Of a DNA stretch of 64,000 bases, positions 34,632 to 44,053 are shown in pieces (the stretch's first letter is position 1; each line of letters opens with the position of its first letter). The position numbers and the translations under genes were made by a program. This DNA is from Microbacterium sp. APC 3901 (lineage in GTDB: Bacteria > Actinomycetota > Actinomycetes > Actinomycetales > Microbacteriaceae): assembly GCF_030407765.1 (NCBI RefSeq), contig NZ_JASDCU010000010.1, forward strand, positions 102,903 through 166,902, written 5' to 3'. Below the pieces are notes generated by a model. It saw only the letters and a list, made by a program, of their open reading frames with translations. It was not told the DNA's origin and searched no databases.

Positions 34632-36691
34632 CAGCTGTTCTCCTTCTGTGAGTGCTGCGATGACGACGAGTCGCTCGTGTCGATGAACGCCCAGCCGTAC
34701 GCGCCGAGTTCGCGGCGTGCATCGGTCGACCCGGTGAGCACATCGGTTCCTGGCACGTCGACGGCGAAAGGCTCGACACTGTGGTTGATCACGGTGAGGA
34801 TGCCGCCGCGACGCGCGATCTCGACGTGCTCGGGCAGCCCCTCGATCTCTGCCGCCACCCCGGCGTCGGCGGCGAGCCAGCCCAGCACGGCGCGCATGCC
34901 GTCGTCGTCGGGGATCGTCGCGAGGTAGTACCCGCGGCCGGCCCCGGTTCGCTTGCGGGTGAAGGCCGCGCGCCCGGCGGTGCGACCCTCTGTGAAGCGG
35001 CCCAGCACTTCGGCATCCTGCACGATCAGCTCTTCGGCGAAGTACTGCCCGATGATGCGACCGGCGGGTCCGTCGAGCGGTGCCTCGGACTGACCGGGCC
35101 CATCGGGCACGGCGTGGCTCGCGACCTCTCCGGCCGAATCGGCCGAGCGCACGGACTCGGGCGGCACGAGCGCCCCGAAGTCCTCGAGCGCGACCCCGAG
35201 AACATCGCGCAGCGAGACGATGAATCCGCCCTCGCGGAACGCGTCGTCCTGGTCGACCACGTCGCTGAACGCCGAGACGAACAGGGTGCCGCCCTTCTCG
35301 ACGTAGGCCGAGAGGTTCGCCGCACCTTCGTCGCCGAGCAGGTACTGCTGCGGTGCGACGATGAGCGAGTAGGCGCTGAGATCGCTGGTCGTGTTCACGA
35401 TGTCGACCGCGAGGTTCTGCCGGTGCAGCGCCGCGTACCAGCGGTGGGCGAGCGTCAGGTAGTCGAGCACGATCGGGTGGTCGCGGCCGTCGATGGCCCA
35501 CCAGTTCTCCCAGTCGAAGACGAGCGCGATCTTCGCCCCCGATGAGACGTCCGGCAGATCGGGCAGCTGGGCGAGCTGGCCTCCGAGCTCGACGACCTCG
35601 CGCCACGTGCGTGTGTCGAGCCCCGCCTGCGGCACCATCGCCGAGTGGAACTTCTCGCTGCCTCGGCGCGACTGGCGCCACTGGAAGAACATGATGCCGT
35701 CGGCGCCGCGGCCGACCGCCTGGGCGCTGATCGCCGCCATCTGGCCCGGTGCCTTCGGCGCGTTGGTCGGTCGCCAGTTCAGGGCGTTCGTCGACTGCTC
35801 GGTGAGGATCCACGGCACGCCGGGCTTCAGGCCGCGCATCAGCTCGCGGGCGAACGCCGCCCCGCGGAACGACTCAGGGTCGTTGGGGTCGGGGTAGTTG
35901 TCGTCGCTGATCACGTCGACCTCGGCCGCCCACTTCCAGTAGTCGGCCGGCGGGAACGCGCCCATGAAGTTCGTCGTGATCGGCTGGGTCGCGCCCGAGG
36001 CGCGGATGATGTCACGCTCCATGACGTACAGCTCGAGCAGTGTGTCGGAGGTGAACCGTTTGAAGTCGAGCACACTCGTCGGATTGATGCTGTACGGCGC
36101 CTTGCGCGGCGGTACGATCTGCTCGAACGCGGTGTAGCGCTGCGACCAGAAGTCGGTGCCCCAGGCGTGGTTCAGCGCGTCGATCGTGGAGTACTTGCGC
36201 TGCAGCCACACGCGGAAGGCGTCGCGCGCCGAGTCGGAGTAGTCGTAGTGCAGGTGGCATCCGTACTCGTTGTTGACATGCCAGAGCACGACGGCCGGAT
36301 GCTGCGCATAGCGCTCGGCGAGAGCCGTGACGAGCTCCGCGGCCAGGCGGCGGTAGACCGGAGAGGAGGGGGCGAACGCCTGCCGGCTGCCCGGCCAGAA
36401 GGTCGTGCCGTCGGCATCCTGCGGCAGCATCTCGGGGTAGGCGGTCGTGGCCCATGGTGGAGGGGATGCGGTGGCGGTGGCGAGATCGACCTGGATACCG
36501 CCATCGTGCAGGAGCCCTACGATCTCGTCGAGCCACTCCCAGTCGAACTCGCCCTCGGCCGGCTGAATGCGCGACCACGAGAAGATGCCGAGGCTCACCA
36601 TCGTCACGCCCGCTTCGCGCATGAGCCGCACATCTTCGGGCCACACCTCTCGTGGCCACTGCTCGGGGTTGTAGTCGGCGCCGTAATGCAT
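34631..36691 (-). CDS. GH42 beta-galactosidase
   Basis: The 686-residue enzyme has the family-42 layout: an N-terminal TIM barrel (MHYGADYNPEQWPREVWPED), a trimerisation domain with glutamine-amidotransferase-like fold (YSLIVAPQQYLLG), and a small C-terminal beta domain. The acid/base is Glu142 in HVNNEYG and the nucleophile is Glu298 in ILTEQSTN. The absence of a signal peptide indicates cytoplasmic hydrolysis of imported galactosides; some GH42 enzymes prefer alpha-L-arabinopyranosides. The ATG at 36691 gives the standard family N-terminus. It lies 44 bp behind the LacI gene and overlaps the next aldo/keto reductase gene. Confidence 0.95.
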   Translation of the reverse strand: MHYGADYNPEQWPREVWPEDVRLMREAGVTMVSLGIFSWSRIQPAEGEFDWEWLDEIVGLLHDGGIQVDLATATASPPPWATTAYPEMLPQDADGTTFWPGSRQAFAPSSPVYRRLAAELVTALAERYAQHPAVVLWHVNNEYGCHLHYDYSDSARDAFRVWLQRKYSTIDALNHAWGTDFWSQRYTAFEQIVPPRKAPYSINPTSVLDFKRFTSDTLLELYVMERDIIRASGATQPITTNFMGAFPPADYWKWAAEVDVISDDNYPDPNDPESFRGAAFARELMRGLKPGVPWILTEQSTNALNWRPTNAPKAPGQMAAISAQAVGRGADGIMFFQWRQSRRGSEKFHSAMVPQAGLDTRTWREVVELGGQLAQLPDLPDVSSGAKIALVFDWENWWAIDGRDHPIVLDYLTLAHRWYAALHRQNLAVDIVNTTSDLSAYSLIVAPQQYLLGDEGAANLSAYVEKGGTLFVSAFSDVVDQDDAFREGGFIVSLRDVLGVALEDFGALVPPESVRSADSAGEVASHAVPDGPGQSEAPLDGPAGRIIGQYFAEELIVQDAEVLGRFTEGRTAGRAAFTRKRTGAGRGYYLATIPDDDGMRAVLGWLAADAGVAAEIEGLPEHVEIARRGGILTVINHSVEPFAVDVPGTDVLTGSTDARRELGAYGWAFIDTSDSSSSQHSQKENS

Positions 36692-36735
36692 GGGTCTCCT
36701 GGGTCGGTGGTCGCGATGACCGGTCGGTGGGAAGG

Positions 36736-37737
36736 TCAGAGGGTGCGGGTCGAGGCTCGCACGACGAGCTCGGGCACGAAGCGCGCTTCGATCGGATCGT
36801 CGGACCCTGCGAGATGGTGCATGAGCAGCTCGATCGCCCGGGCTCCCATCTCGCGAGCCGGCTGGCGCACCGAGGTCAGCGGCACCACCGCTGCGCCGGC
36901 GAACTCGATGTCGTCGTAGCCGACGAGAGAGATGTCCTCGGGCACGCGCAGCCCGCGTCCGACGAGACCCTGCAGCAGTCCGAGGGCGAGATGGTCGTTT
37001 CCGGCGAAGATCCCGTCCGGGCGGTCGGCCGCCCGCAGGTCGGCGATCTGTTCGCCGATCTCGCGGCCGAGTCCGGTGTTGAGGGTGGTCGTCTCGATGA
37101 GCGTGGTGCGCACGCCCGCGGCATCCGCCACCTCGTGCAGCCCCGCGAGACGCTCGCTCATCTGCTCGCGCGACGTCGGGCCGCCCACGAAGGCGAGGTG
37201 TCGGCATCCGCCGTCGAGCAGCGCCTGCGCCGCGATGCGTCCGCCGAGCCGGTTGTCGACGGAGACCGACGAGAACGTGCCGTTCGGATGCCGCTGATCG
37301 ACGAGCACGACCGGCACGCCCCGGCGGCGGAAGCGCTCGAGATACTCCTCGTGGTACTCGACCGGGGCGATGAGCACCCCGTCGACCCGCTGCCGCTCGA
37401 ACAGGTCGAGGTAGCGCGACTCGCGTTCGGCGGAGTCGAAGCCGTTGCCGACGATCACCGAGTATCCGGCGGTCAGCGCCTGCTCTTCGGCACCGAACGC
37501 GAGGTCGGCGAAGAACGGGTTGGTGATGTTGATCACTGAGAACCCGATGGCGTCGCTGCGTCCGGCCTTCAGCTGGCGGGCGGCGATGTTGGGCACGTAG
37601 CCGAGTTCGTCGACCGCTGCGGCGACCCGGGCCGCCGACGCCTCGGACACGAGCTCGGGTCGATTGAGCGCGTTCGAGACGGTGCCGATCGAGACCCCCG
37701 CACGTTCGGCGACGTCTCGCAGGCCGATATCAGGCAT
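36736..37737 (-). CDS. LacI-family transcriptional regulator
   Basis: The 333-residue protein has the N-terminal helix-turn-helix (LRDVAERAGVSIGTVSNALNR) and an effector domain (DGIFAGNDHLALGLLQGLVG, ISLVGYDDIEFA). Unusually it sits inside the leftward operon: its start overlaps the ThuA-like gene's stop by 8 bp and the GH42 gene follows. It probably controls the whole importer-glycosidase locus through the tandem AAACGTTT sites at 43881-43910 (inference). Confidence 0.92.
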   Translation of the reverse strand: MPDIGLRDVAERAGVSIGTVSNALNRPELVSEASAARVAAAVDELGYVPNIAARQLKAGRSDAIGFSVINITNPFFADLAFGAEEQALTAGYSVIVGNGFDSAERESRYLDLFERQRVDGVLIAPVEYHEEYLERFRRRGVPVVLVDQRHPNGTFSSVSVDNRLGGRIAAQALLDGGCRHLAFVGGPTSREQMSERLAGLHEVADAAGVRTTLIETTTLNTGLGREIGEQIADLRAADRPDGIFAGNDHLALGLLQGLVGRGLRVPEDISLVGYDDIEFAGAAVVPLTSVRQPAREMGARAIELLMHHLAGSDDPIEARFVPELVVRASTRTL

Positions 37738-38878
37738 GCTGCTCCTTCTGCGTCTCGGGCAGCGCCCTCAGGTCGTCGAGCAGCCGGATGCGATTGTCGA
37801 GCTTGGTCGACGCCGGGCCGTGCACGACGACGACGCGCCAGTCCTCTCCGAGCAGGATCGCAGATCCATCGCCTGTGCTTCGCCATTCGCCCGCTTCGGC
37901 GACGAGCGCGATGCCGGCGGCCTCTGCCCGCAGCGTCCGTCCGTCGACCTCGGCACCGAGCAGATCCACCTCGAGCCCGAGTGCGTCGGCGATGATCCGT
38001 CCGACGTCGCGACCGTGGCTGCGCAGCGCCGCGCCGCCGTTCGGCAGGCGCTCGACGAGCAGGTATCCGGATGTCAGCAGCTCGCCGTCGTCGAAGCGAT
38101 CCGTGAAGCCCGTCTCCGCCATGGTCACGCCGCGCGGCGCGAGAGCGATGAGCTCGTAGTCCAGTACGGTGGCCTCGAGGTCGGCCCTGGCGCCGGTGGC
38201 AGGCTGAGACGAGGGCACAGGGTGTGCCGTGTGCTCGGCGCCGAGCAGTTCGTCGACCAGTGCATGCACGAGCTCGCGGGTCCCCGCCGATCGGTACGCT
38301 TCGACGCCATGGCCGAGCGCCGAGTAGGCGACCCCGCCATGCCCGGCGACTCCCCGCCGCGACCAGGCGAGCGCGTGGGTGATCCCGTCATCGGTGTGGA
38401 CCGCACGGAGGTCCGAGCCCGAGCCGATCTCGAGATACGAATAGCGCTCGTCGTAGACACGGAACGGGGCGAGCGGCGCCGTCGGCTGCACCAGGCTCCA
38501 CCCGATCTGCGGATGCATGGTCACCCCGGGCACCCACCGTCCGCCGAGCAGCTCGCCCCAGCGCGGGTCGTCGCGGAAGGCGAGGGAGGAGGAGTGCACC
38601 GCGAGCAGCGGGATGCCGGAGGCCACGGCCTCGAGCAGCGGATCGAGCACCGCGCTCGCCGCGGCGGCATCGGTCGCGAGGTCGCCGCTGATGTTGACGA
38701 CGAGCAGCGCGGCGTCGGTCAGCGCAGGAGCGCCTGCGACCTCGTCGGTGTCGAGGCGGTGCACCGGCATCCGCTCTTCCAGCACACTCGCGAGTGCGGT
38801 GCTTGTCGCGGCGAGGCCGTGCCACGGATCGGCGTGCGCGCCGACCCCGGTGATGAGAAGGGCCGGGCGGTCAGTCAT
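37730..38878 (-). CDS. ThuA-like domain protein
   Basis: The 382-residue protein has an N-terminal glutamine-amidotransferase-like ThuA domain of about 220 residues (ALLVVNISGDL, PLLAVHSSSLAF, LLGGRWVPGVTMHPQIGW, VYDERYSYLEIG, LAWSRRGVAGHGGVAYSALGHG), the fold seen in trehalose-utilisation and 3-keto-glycoside loci. A C-terminal extension of about 150 residues is not recognisable. The ATG at 38878 overlaps the aldo/keto reductase stop by 8 bp. With the neighbouring dehydrogenase-like and importer genes a role in oxidised-sugar breakdown is possible, but the reaction is unknown. Confidence 0.78.
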   Translation of the reverse strand: MTDRPALLITGVGAHADPWHGLAATSTALASVLEERMPVHRLDTDEVAGAPALTDAALLVVNISGDLATDAAAASAVLDPLLEAVASGIPLLAVHSSSLAFRDDPRWGELLGGRWVPGVTMHPQIGWSLVQPTAPLAPFRVYDERYSYLEIGSGSDLRAVHTDDGITHALAWSRRGVAGHGGVAYSALGHGVEAYRSAGTRELVHALVDELLGAEHTAHPVPSSQPATGARADLEATVLDYELIALAPRGVTMAETGFTDRFDDGELLTSGYLLVERLPNGGAALRSHGRDVGRIIADALGLEVDLLGAEVDGRTLRAEAAGIALVAEAGEWRSTGDGSAILLGEDWRVVVVHGPASTKLDNRIRLLDDLRALPETQKEQHA

Positions 38879-39836
38879 CGATCCAGGTCTCCTTCGACGG
38901 GCGCAGGGCCTCGAGTTCTTCCCAGAGGGCATCGGGAACGACGGTCTCTGCCATGCGCACAGTCTGGTCGAGCTGCGCGGGGGTGACCAGTCCGCACACG
39001 GTCGAATGGATGCGGGGGTCGCGCAGCGAGCTCTGCAGCGCGGCAGTGATCAGGGGTACCCCGTGGCGCTCGCATGCCGCTCCCATCGCATCGATCGCGG
39101 TCAGCATCTCGGGCGCGGCGGGTGCGTAGTGGTAGCGGTCGGAGGTCCTCGGCCAGCTCGCCAGGATCCCCCCGCCGTAGATCGCCGCGTTGACCACGCC
39201 GATCCGGGCCGCGGCCGCCGAATCGAGCAGGGCGTCGGCCGTGCGGTCGACGAGCGTGGCGCGGTTGTGCGTGATGAGGACGTCGAAGACGCTTGTCTCG
39301 ACGAACTGCGTCAGCATGCGCGCCGGCCCTCCCGAGATGCCGATGAAATCGGCGTAGCCCTCGTCGCGCAGGGCCTGCAGAACTTCGATGGGGCCCCCCG
39401 GCGCCATCGCGGCCTCGAACCCGATGTGCTCGGGGTCGTGCAGGTGCAGGATCGGCACCCGGTCGATGCCGAGCCGGTCGAGGCTCTCGTCGAGCGAGCG
39501 ACGCATGCGGTCGGGGTCGAACGAGTCGGTCTGGGGGTCGCGATCGAGCTTCGTCTGGATTACGAACCCGTCGGGCACGCCGCCGGCTCGGCGCACGGCC
39601 AGGCCGATACGGCGCTCGCTCTCGCCGTCACCGTAGTTGTTCGAGGTGTCGATGAAGGTGACGGGGCTGTCGAAGGCGGCGAGCGTGAGCTGCACAGCAT
39701 CCTCCTCCGGCACGGTCAGACCGTGCACGGGAGACGAGACGCCCCAGGCCGCGGTGCCGATGCAGATCGGCGAGACCGACAGGCCGGTGCGGCCCAGGAC
39801 CCGGCGCTCGAGAGTCGTCTGCTGACGAGCGCTCAC
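38871..39836 (-). CDS. Aldo/keto reductase, aldose-dehydrogenase-like
   Basis: The 321-residue protein starts at GTG 39836, overlapping the permease stop (GTGA). It has the AKR tetrad: Asp and Tyr in DTSNNYGDG, Lys in IQTKLDRD and His in LHLHDPEH, with SSLRDPRIHSTVCG near the C-terminus. The sequence style is closest to D-threo-aldose or L-fucose 1-dehydrogenases, which oxidise aldoses to lactones. Its place between importer permeases and a ThuA-like gene suggests that it acts on the imported sugar, but this is inference. Confidence 0.85.
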   Translation of the reverse strand: MSARQQTTLERRVLGRTGLSVSPICIGTAAWGVSSPVHGLTVPEEDAVQLTLAAFDSPVTFIDTSNNYGDGESERRIGLAVRRAGGVPDGFVIQTKLDRDPQTDSFDPDRMRRSLDESLDRLGIDRVPILHLHDPEHIGFEAAMAPGGPIEVLQALRDEGYADFIGISGGPARMLTQFVETSVFDVLITHNRATLVDRTADALLDSAAAARIGVVNAAIYGGGILASWPRTSDRYHYAPAAPEMLTAIDAMGAACERHGVPLITAALQSSLRDPRIHSTVCGLVTPAQLDQTVRMAETVVPDALWEELEALRPSKETWIDD

Positions 39837-40837
39837 TCGAACGCGTCCCCACCGCGGAAGCGGTCGACGAGTACAGCGGCGAGCAGGATCACGGCGACGA
39901 TGAGGTCGAGGTAGTCCGGATCGATGAAGCTCACGTTCAGGATGTTCGTGATGCCCGCGACGACGAGCAGACCGAGCAGCGCGCCGATCGGGTTGCCGAC
40001 GCCACCGCGGGTGATCGAGTAGCCGCCGATCATCAGTGCCGCGTAGATCTGGAACTCGAGTCCCGTGCCGAGGATGTTCGATGCCGAGCCGAGCTGCCCC
40101 ACATAGAAGATGCCGCCGATCGCCGCGCCGACCGCGCTCACGATCAGCGCGACCGTGCGTACCCGGACGACCGAGATGCCGGCGCGCTGGGCGGCCCGAG
40201 GGTCTCCGCCGACGGCTTGGATCTTCCGGCCGATGCGCGTCTTCGAGACGACACCCGCAGCGACCAGGGTGAGGCCCACGCCCATCAGCAGCAGGGTCGG
40301 GATCCCGAAGGTGGTGCCCTGTGTGACGTCGTAGAGCGGCTCGATGAGGGTCGTGGGTGGGGCCTGCACGACGATCGCCTGGCACACTCCCCGCAGAAGC
40401 GTCAGCATGCCCAGTGTGACCGCGAGCGGTTCGGCACCGAGACCTACGATCACGAAGGCGTTGATCGAGCCGACGACGACTCCGAGCAGGATCGTCACGC
40501 CCGCGGCCATCCACGGATCGATGCCCGAGGCGACGAGCTGGTTGAAGGCCACGGCGCCGAAGCCGACCATCGAGCCGATCGACAGGTCGACGACGCCGGC
40601 GAGTAGAGCGAACGATGCCAGCACCCCCACGATCAGCGGGATCGCGACGGCTACGCCGACGATGCGCACGTTCGAGGCTGAGAAGAACGCCGGGCCGACC
40701 GCGACGGCGCCGATGATGACGACGGCGGCGAGCATCAGCGCGATGCTGCCGACCGGGCCCTTGAGGTACGCGAGCACCCGGGGGAGCAGGCCTTCGGATG
40801 TCTGCACATCGGATGCCGGGGCGAATGCCATGGTCAT
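39833..40837 (-). CDS. Sugar ABC transporter permease (RbsC family)
   Basis: The 334-residue permease has about eight to ten hydrophobic segments and RbsC-family stretches (FALLAGVVDLSIGSMVGFGA, LGAEPLAVTLGML, YAALMIGGYSITRGGVGNPI). It pairs with the permease encoded immediately before it, whose stop it overlaps by 4 bp. Its own stop overlaps the start of the aldo/keto reductase gene, so translation is coupled along the operon. The cargo is probably a monosaccharide or a galactose- or arabinose-related sugar. Confidence 0.92.
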   Translation of the reverse strand: MTMAFAPASDVQTSEGLLPRVLAYLKGPVGSIALMLAAVVIIGAVAVGPAFFSASNVRIVGVAVAIPLIVGVLASFALLAGVVDLSIGSMVGFGAVAFNQLVASGIDPWMAAGVTILLGVVVGSINAFVIVGLGAEPLAVTLGMLTLLRGVCQAIVVQAPPTTLIEPLYDVTQGTTFGIPTLLLMGVGLTLVAAGVVSKTRIGRKIQAVGGDPRAAQRAGISVVRVRTVALIVSAVGAAIGGIFYVGQLGSASNILGTGLEFQIYAALMIGGYSITRGGVGNPIGALLGLLVVAGITNILNVSFIDPDYLDLIVAVILLAAVLVDRFRGGDAFE

Positions 40838-41844
40838 CGTGCACCTCTCTTGATGCGGAAGCCGTCGATGCCGACGGCGATGATGAGGAGCGCGCCCTGG
40901 AAGATCAACGCGAATGCCGGCGGGAGGCCGAAGAAGGCGATCGACACCGGGATGGTCGAGAGGAAGCCGACGCTGAGCAGCAGCACGAGGAAGTTGCCCT
41001 TGCCGCCCGAGAGGCTGATGCCTGCGAGGATCACCGCGGCGATCACGATGAGCTGGTAGCTGGCTCCGGCGTTGGGGGTGAAGCTCGGGGTCACCGAGGC
41101 GAACAGCACACCCGCGACTCCGGCGACCGCGCCTGCTCCCGAGAACGTCGCCAGGCGCACGCGACGCAGCGAGATGCCGCGGGCGCGAGCGGCCTGGGCG
41201 TTGCCGCCCACGGCGGTGAGGCGTCGGCCCCAGCGCGTCCAGGTGATGGCGAGCCCTGCGAGCACGAGGATCACGAGCATGGGCCAGAAGATGTTCGGGA
41301 GGCCCAGGAACTGCCCGAGTCCGAAGGCGCGGAGAGCCGAGCCCGACGGGATCTGCGCCGACTTGAATCCGATCATCATGATCGCGAGGCCACCGAAGCC
41401 GGTGGCGAGCGTGACGATGATCGGGTTGAGCTTGCCGTAGACGACGATCAGGCCGTTCAGCAGGCCCCAGGCGCCGCCGGCGACGATGCCGCAGAGCACC
41501 GCGAGCGGATCGGGCACACCGGCACCCAAGAGGGTGACGGTGGCCCAGGCGCTGACGACCAGGGCCACCGGCAGGCTGAGGTCGAGCAGCCCGCCGCCGA
41601 TGACGACGATGCCCTGCGCGACCGAGAGGACGCCCGAGATCGCCATCGTGAAGGTGATCGCGAGCAGCGACTGCGTCGAGAGGAAGTCCGGGCGGACGAT
41701 GGTGGTGGCCGCCGCGAGCAGGAACCAGACCGCGGCGATGGTGAGCGCATCGCGCAGTGCGGTGCGGCTCCCCGCGTCCGGGCGCGCTGTGCGCGCACCC
41801 GAACGCGGGGCGGCCGGATCGGCCGTGAGGGTGGGTGTCGTCAT
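40834..41844 (-). CDS. Sugar ABC transporter permease (RbsC family)
   Basis: The 336-residue permease has an N-terminal cytoplasmic region of about 30 residues rich in Ala and Arg, then about eight to ten membrane segments with RbsC-type stretches (VAQGIVVIGGGLLDLSLPVA, GKLNPIIVTLATGFGG, VILAGISLSGGKGN). It lies 40 bp behind the binding-protein gene and overlaps the next permease. Two distinct permeases with one short ATPase resemble a duplicated FrcC/RbsC arrangement. Confidence 0.92.
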   Translation of the reverse strand: MTTPTLTADPAAPRSGARTARPDAGSRTALRDALTIAAVWFLLAAATTIVRPDFLSTQSLLAITFTMAISGVLSVAQGIVVIGGGLLDLSLPVALVVSAWATVTLLGAGVPDPLAVLCGIVAGGAWGLLNGLIVVYGKLNPIIVTLATGFGGLAIMMIGFKSAQIPSGSALRAFGLGQFLGLPNIFWPMLVILVLAGLAITWTRWGRRLTAVGGNAQAARARGISLRRVRLATFSGAGAVAGVAGVLFASVTPSFTPNAGASYQLIVIAAVILAGISLSGGKGNFLVLLLSVGFLSTIPVSIAFFGLPPAFALIFQGALLIIAVGIDGFRIKRGAR

Positions 41845-41884
41845 GAGAGTCTCGTTCTTCTCGAGACCGATCCGGGAGGAACGG

Positions 41885-42964
41885 TTAGTTCTTGCAGTAG
41901 AGGTCGTAGAGGGTCGTGCCCTCGTCGGCCTGGGAGATCTCGGCGACGCGCTCCTCGATGCCCGGGATCGCGGCGGCCTGCTCCTGGGTCACCGCGCACG
42001 GCTGCACGCTCACCGCGGCGTCGTCGCCCGTGTCCTTGACCTCGGGTGCATCGCCTGCGGCGATCTCGTCGAGGATCTGGAAGGCGTAGGCGGCGTACCC
42101 CTCGAGGAAGTACATGACGCTGCCTGCGAGGTTCGGGTCGACGTTGTCGCCCGTGATCAGGCCGCCGTCCTGGCCCCAGCCCATGATGTTGGAGTCACGG
42201 CCCAGCTGCGTCGCCGCCTGCAGGGCGCCGACGACCGCCTGGTCGTTGAGCCCGACGACGAGGATGTTCTCGGCGTCCGGGTGCGCCGCGAAGACGCCGG
42301 GGGCGTTCTGCAGCGAGGTGGTGAGGTTGCCGTCGGCCTCGTACGCGACGTACGCGTCTTCGGGGATGTCGGGGCAGACCTCGCCGATCGCCGTCGCCGC
42401 GTTGCCGGTGCGCCAGGTGTCGATCTGTCCGGCCGCGGTGCCCTGCGCCGAGATGACGAGGTCGACGTCGCAGTCCCACTCGCTCTTGGCGAGTTCGCCG
42501 AGCGCTGTCCCGCCCTCGGTACCGGCTGCGGCGTTGTCGATCCCGACGAAGTACCAGCCCTCCTGGGCGATGTCGAACGTGATGACCGGGATCTCGGCAT
42601 CCGCGTACTTCTTCGCGATGACCGGGTTGGCCTCGGGGCGTCCGTTGAACATCATGACCGCGTCGACGCCCTGCTGCACGAAGAGATCGGCGTTCTTGAC
42701 GGCCGTCGCCTCGTCGCCGTCGTTGCTGAGCTCGACGTACTTCCAGCCGCGCTGCTCGGCGAGCGCCTGGGCGACGTCGCCCTGGTAGTCCTGCCAGTCG
42801 GCGTCGGCCTGACCGCCGACCGCGAAGCCGAGGGTGAAGGTGTCGTCGTCTCCGCCGGAGCCGCCGGATGCCTGGTCGGCGCAGCCGACCATCGCGATGC
42901 CGGCGACGAGTGCGACGCCGGCGCCGAGAAGGCGCAGGGCGGTGCGGGATGAGTGATGCGTCAT
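41885..42964 (-). CDS. Sugar-binding lipoprotein (periplasmic-binding-protein class B)
   Basis: The 359-residue product has a lipoprotein signal (MVGC, Cys28) and a ribose/galactose-binding-like fold (FTLGFAVGGQADADWQDYQGD, later ILVVGLNDQAVVGALQAATQLG and SVMYFLEGYAAYAFQILDEIA). A C-terminal extension with cysteines (VQPCAV, YDLYCKN) may form a disulfide. It feeds the two RbsC-type permeases encoded next. Ligand unknown; the GH42 and aldose-dehydrogenase-like genes in the operon suggest galactose or L-arabinose-type sugars. Confidence 0.9.
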   Translation of the reverse strand: MTHHSSRTALRLLGAGVALVAGIAMVGCADQASGGSGGDDDTFTLGFAVGGQADADWQDYQGDVAQALAEQRGWKYVELSNDGDEATAVKNADLFVQQGVDAVMMFNGRPEANPVIAKKYADAEIPVITFDIAQEGWYFVGIDNAAAGTEGGTALGELAKSEWDCDVDLVISAQGTAAGQIDTWRTGNAATAIGEVCPDIPEDAYVAYEADGNLTTSLQNAPGVFAAHPDAENILVVGLNDQAVVGALQAATQLGRDSNIMGWGQDGGLITGDNVDPNLAGSVMYFLEGYAAYAFQILDEIAAGDAPEVKDTGDDAAVSVQPCAVTQEQAAAIPGIEERVAEISQADEGTTLYDLYCKN

Positions 42965-43035
42965 TGCAGTGCTCCTCTGGAATGGATGTGTTCGGGTGGT
43001 GCGGGTTTCTTGCGGGTGGTGAAGTCTGGTGGTCG

Positions 43036-43845
43036 TCAGCTGACGAGCGTCTCGGTGTCTTCCGGGGTGGGGACGTCTGCAGGCAGGGCCCCGGTGATCA
43101 GGCCGACGATGTCCTGCGCGGTGACGTCGGCGATGTCGCGCACGGCGACCGACCGACCGAGGCGCATCACGGTGACGCGATCGGCGACGGTGTGCAGCTG
43201 CTGCATGTTGTGGCTGACGAGGATCACGCTGACTCCGTGCTCGCGCAGGCGCCCGATGAGGTCGAGCACCTGCTGCGACTCGCGCACGCCGAGTGCGGCG
43301 GTGGGCTCATCGAGGATCACGATGCTGCGGCCCCAGAGCAGCGCGCGGGCGATCGCGAGACACTGGCGCTGTCCGCCCGACATGCCCTTGACCGACACGT
43401 TCACCGACTGGATGCCGACGCCGAGCTCGGCGAGAACCTCGCGCGAGCGGGCGCGCATGCCGCGGTCGTTCACGATGTTCAGCGCCTTGAGGATCGGGTT
43501 GCTCGACAGCTCCTCACGACCCAGGTATACGTTCTGCACGGCCGACATCGTGTCGACGAGCGCGAGGTCCTGGTAGACGGTCTCGATGCCGGCGGCCAGG
43601 GCGTCGGTCGGGCGACGGAAGTCGACCGGCTTGCCCTCGACCTCGATGGTGCCGTCGTCGGGCACCACCGCGCCCGAGAGCACTTTGAGCAGTGTCGACT
43701 TGCCGGCTCCGTTGTCGCCGACCAGACCCATGACCTCGCCGCGGCGCAGGGTGAGCGACGCGTCGGCGAGAGCCGTGACCGCACCGTACCGGCGCGAGAT
43801 GTTGCGGGCGTGTAGAACCAGATCCTGGTCAGCAGCGAGTGCCAT
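43036..43845 (-). CDS. Sugar ABC transporter ATP-binding protein, single-domain (FrcA-like)
   Basis: The 269-residue ATPase has one nucleotide-binding domain with Walker A GDNGAGKST, signature MSGGQRQ, Walker B IVILDEPTAALG and the switch histidine in LVSHNMQQ. RbsA-type importers usually have a 500-residue double ATPase; the half-size form is typical of FrcA fructose-type systems. ATG 43845 is preferred because GAGG lies 6 bases upstream; ATG 43857 has no Shine-Dalgarno sequence. It is the first gene of the leftward locus, 71 bp ahead of the binding-protein gene, and its promoter region holds tandem AAACGTTT sites. Confidence 0.9.
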   Translation of the reverse strand: MALAADQDLVLHARNISRRYGAVTALADASLTLRRGEVMGLVGDNGAGKSTLLKVLSGAVVPDDGTIEVEGKPVDFRRPTDALAAGIETVYQDLALVDTMSAVQNVYLGREELSSNPILKALNIVNDRGMRARSREVLAELGVGIQSVNVSVKGMSGGQRQCLAIARALLWGRSIVILDEPTAALGVRESQQVLDLIGRLREHGVSVILVSHNMQQLHTVADRVTVMRLGRSVAVRDIADVTAQDIVGLITGALPADVPTPEDTETLVS

Positions 43846-43880
43846 GATCAACCTCATTGTCGAAGGGCCGAAACGTGACT

Positions 43881-43910
43881 TTAAACGTTTCAGGTGGTTA
43901 AAACGTTTCA
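43881..43910. promoter_or_regulatory. Tandem LacI-type operators (AAACGTTT) in divergent region
   Basis: TTAAACGTTTCA (43881-43892) and TTAAAACGTTTCA (43898-43910) share the palindromic core AAACGTTT, with cores 18 bp apart, close to two helical turns. They lie between the sugar importer and mmsA. Repression of the leftward sugar locus by the LacI protein at 36736 is likely; an effect on mmsA is possible. The region to 44053 shows nothing else clear. Confidence 0.6.
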
Positions 43911-44053
43911 GACTCTACCTCTCGACCTCTCGAACCGGCAAGAACTTTTCTCGCGAGCCCCACGATGTCAACTACAAGGACGCCCTAGTAAATCTCAGGA
44001 CACCGAAGTACCATCGTCATAGTGCCAACGACGGCGCGAAGGGACATCGCACA

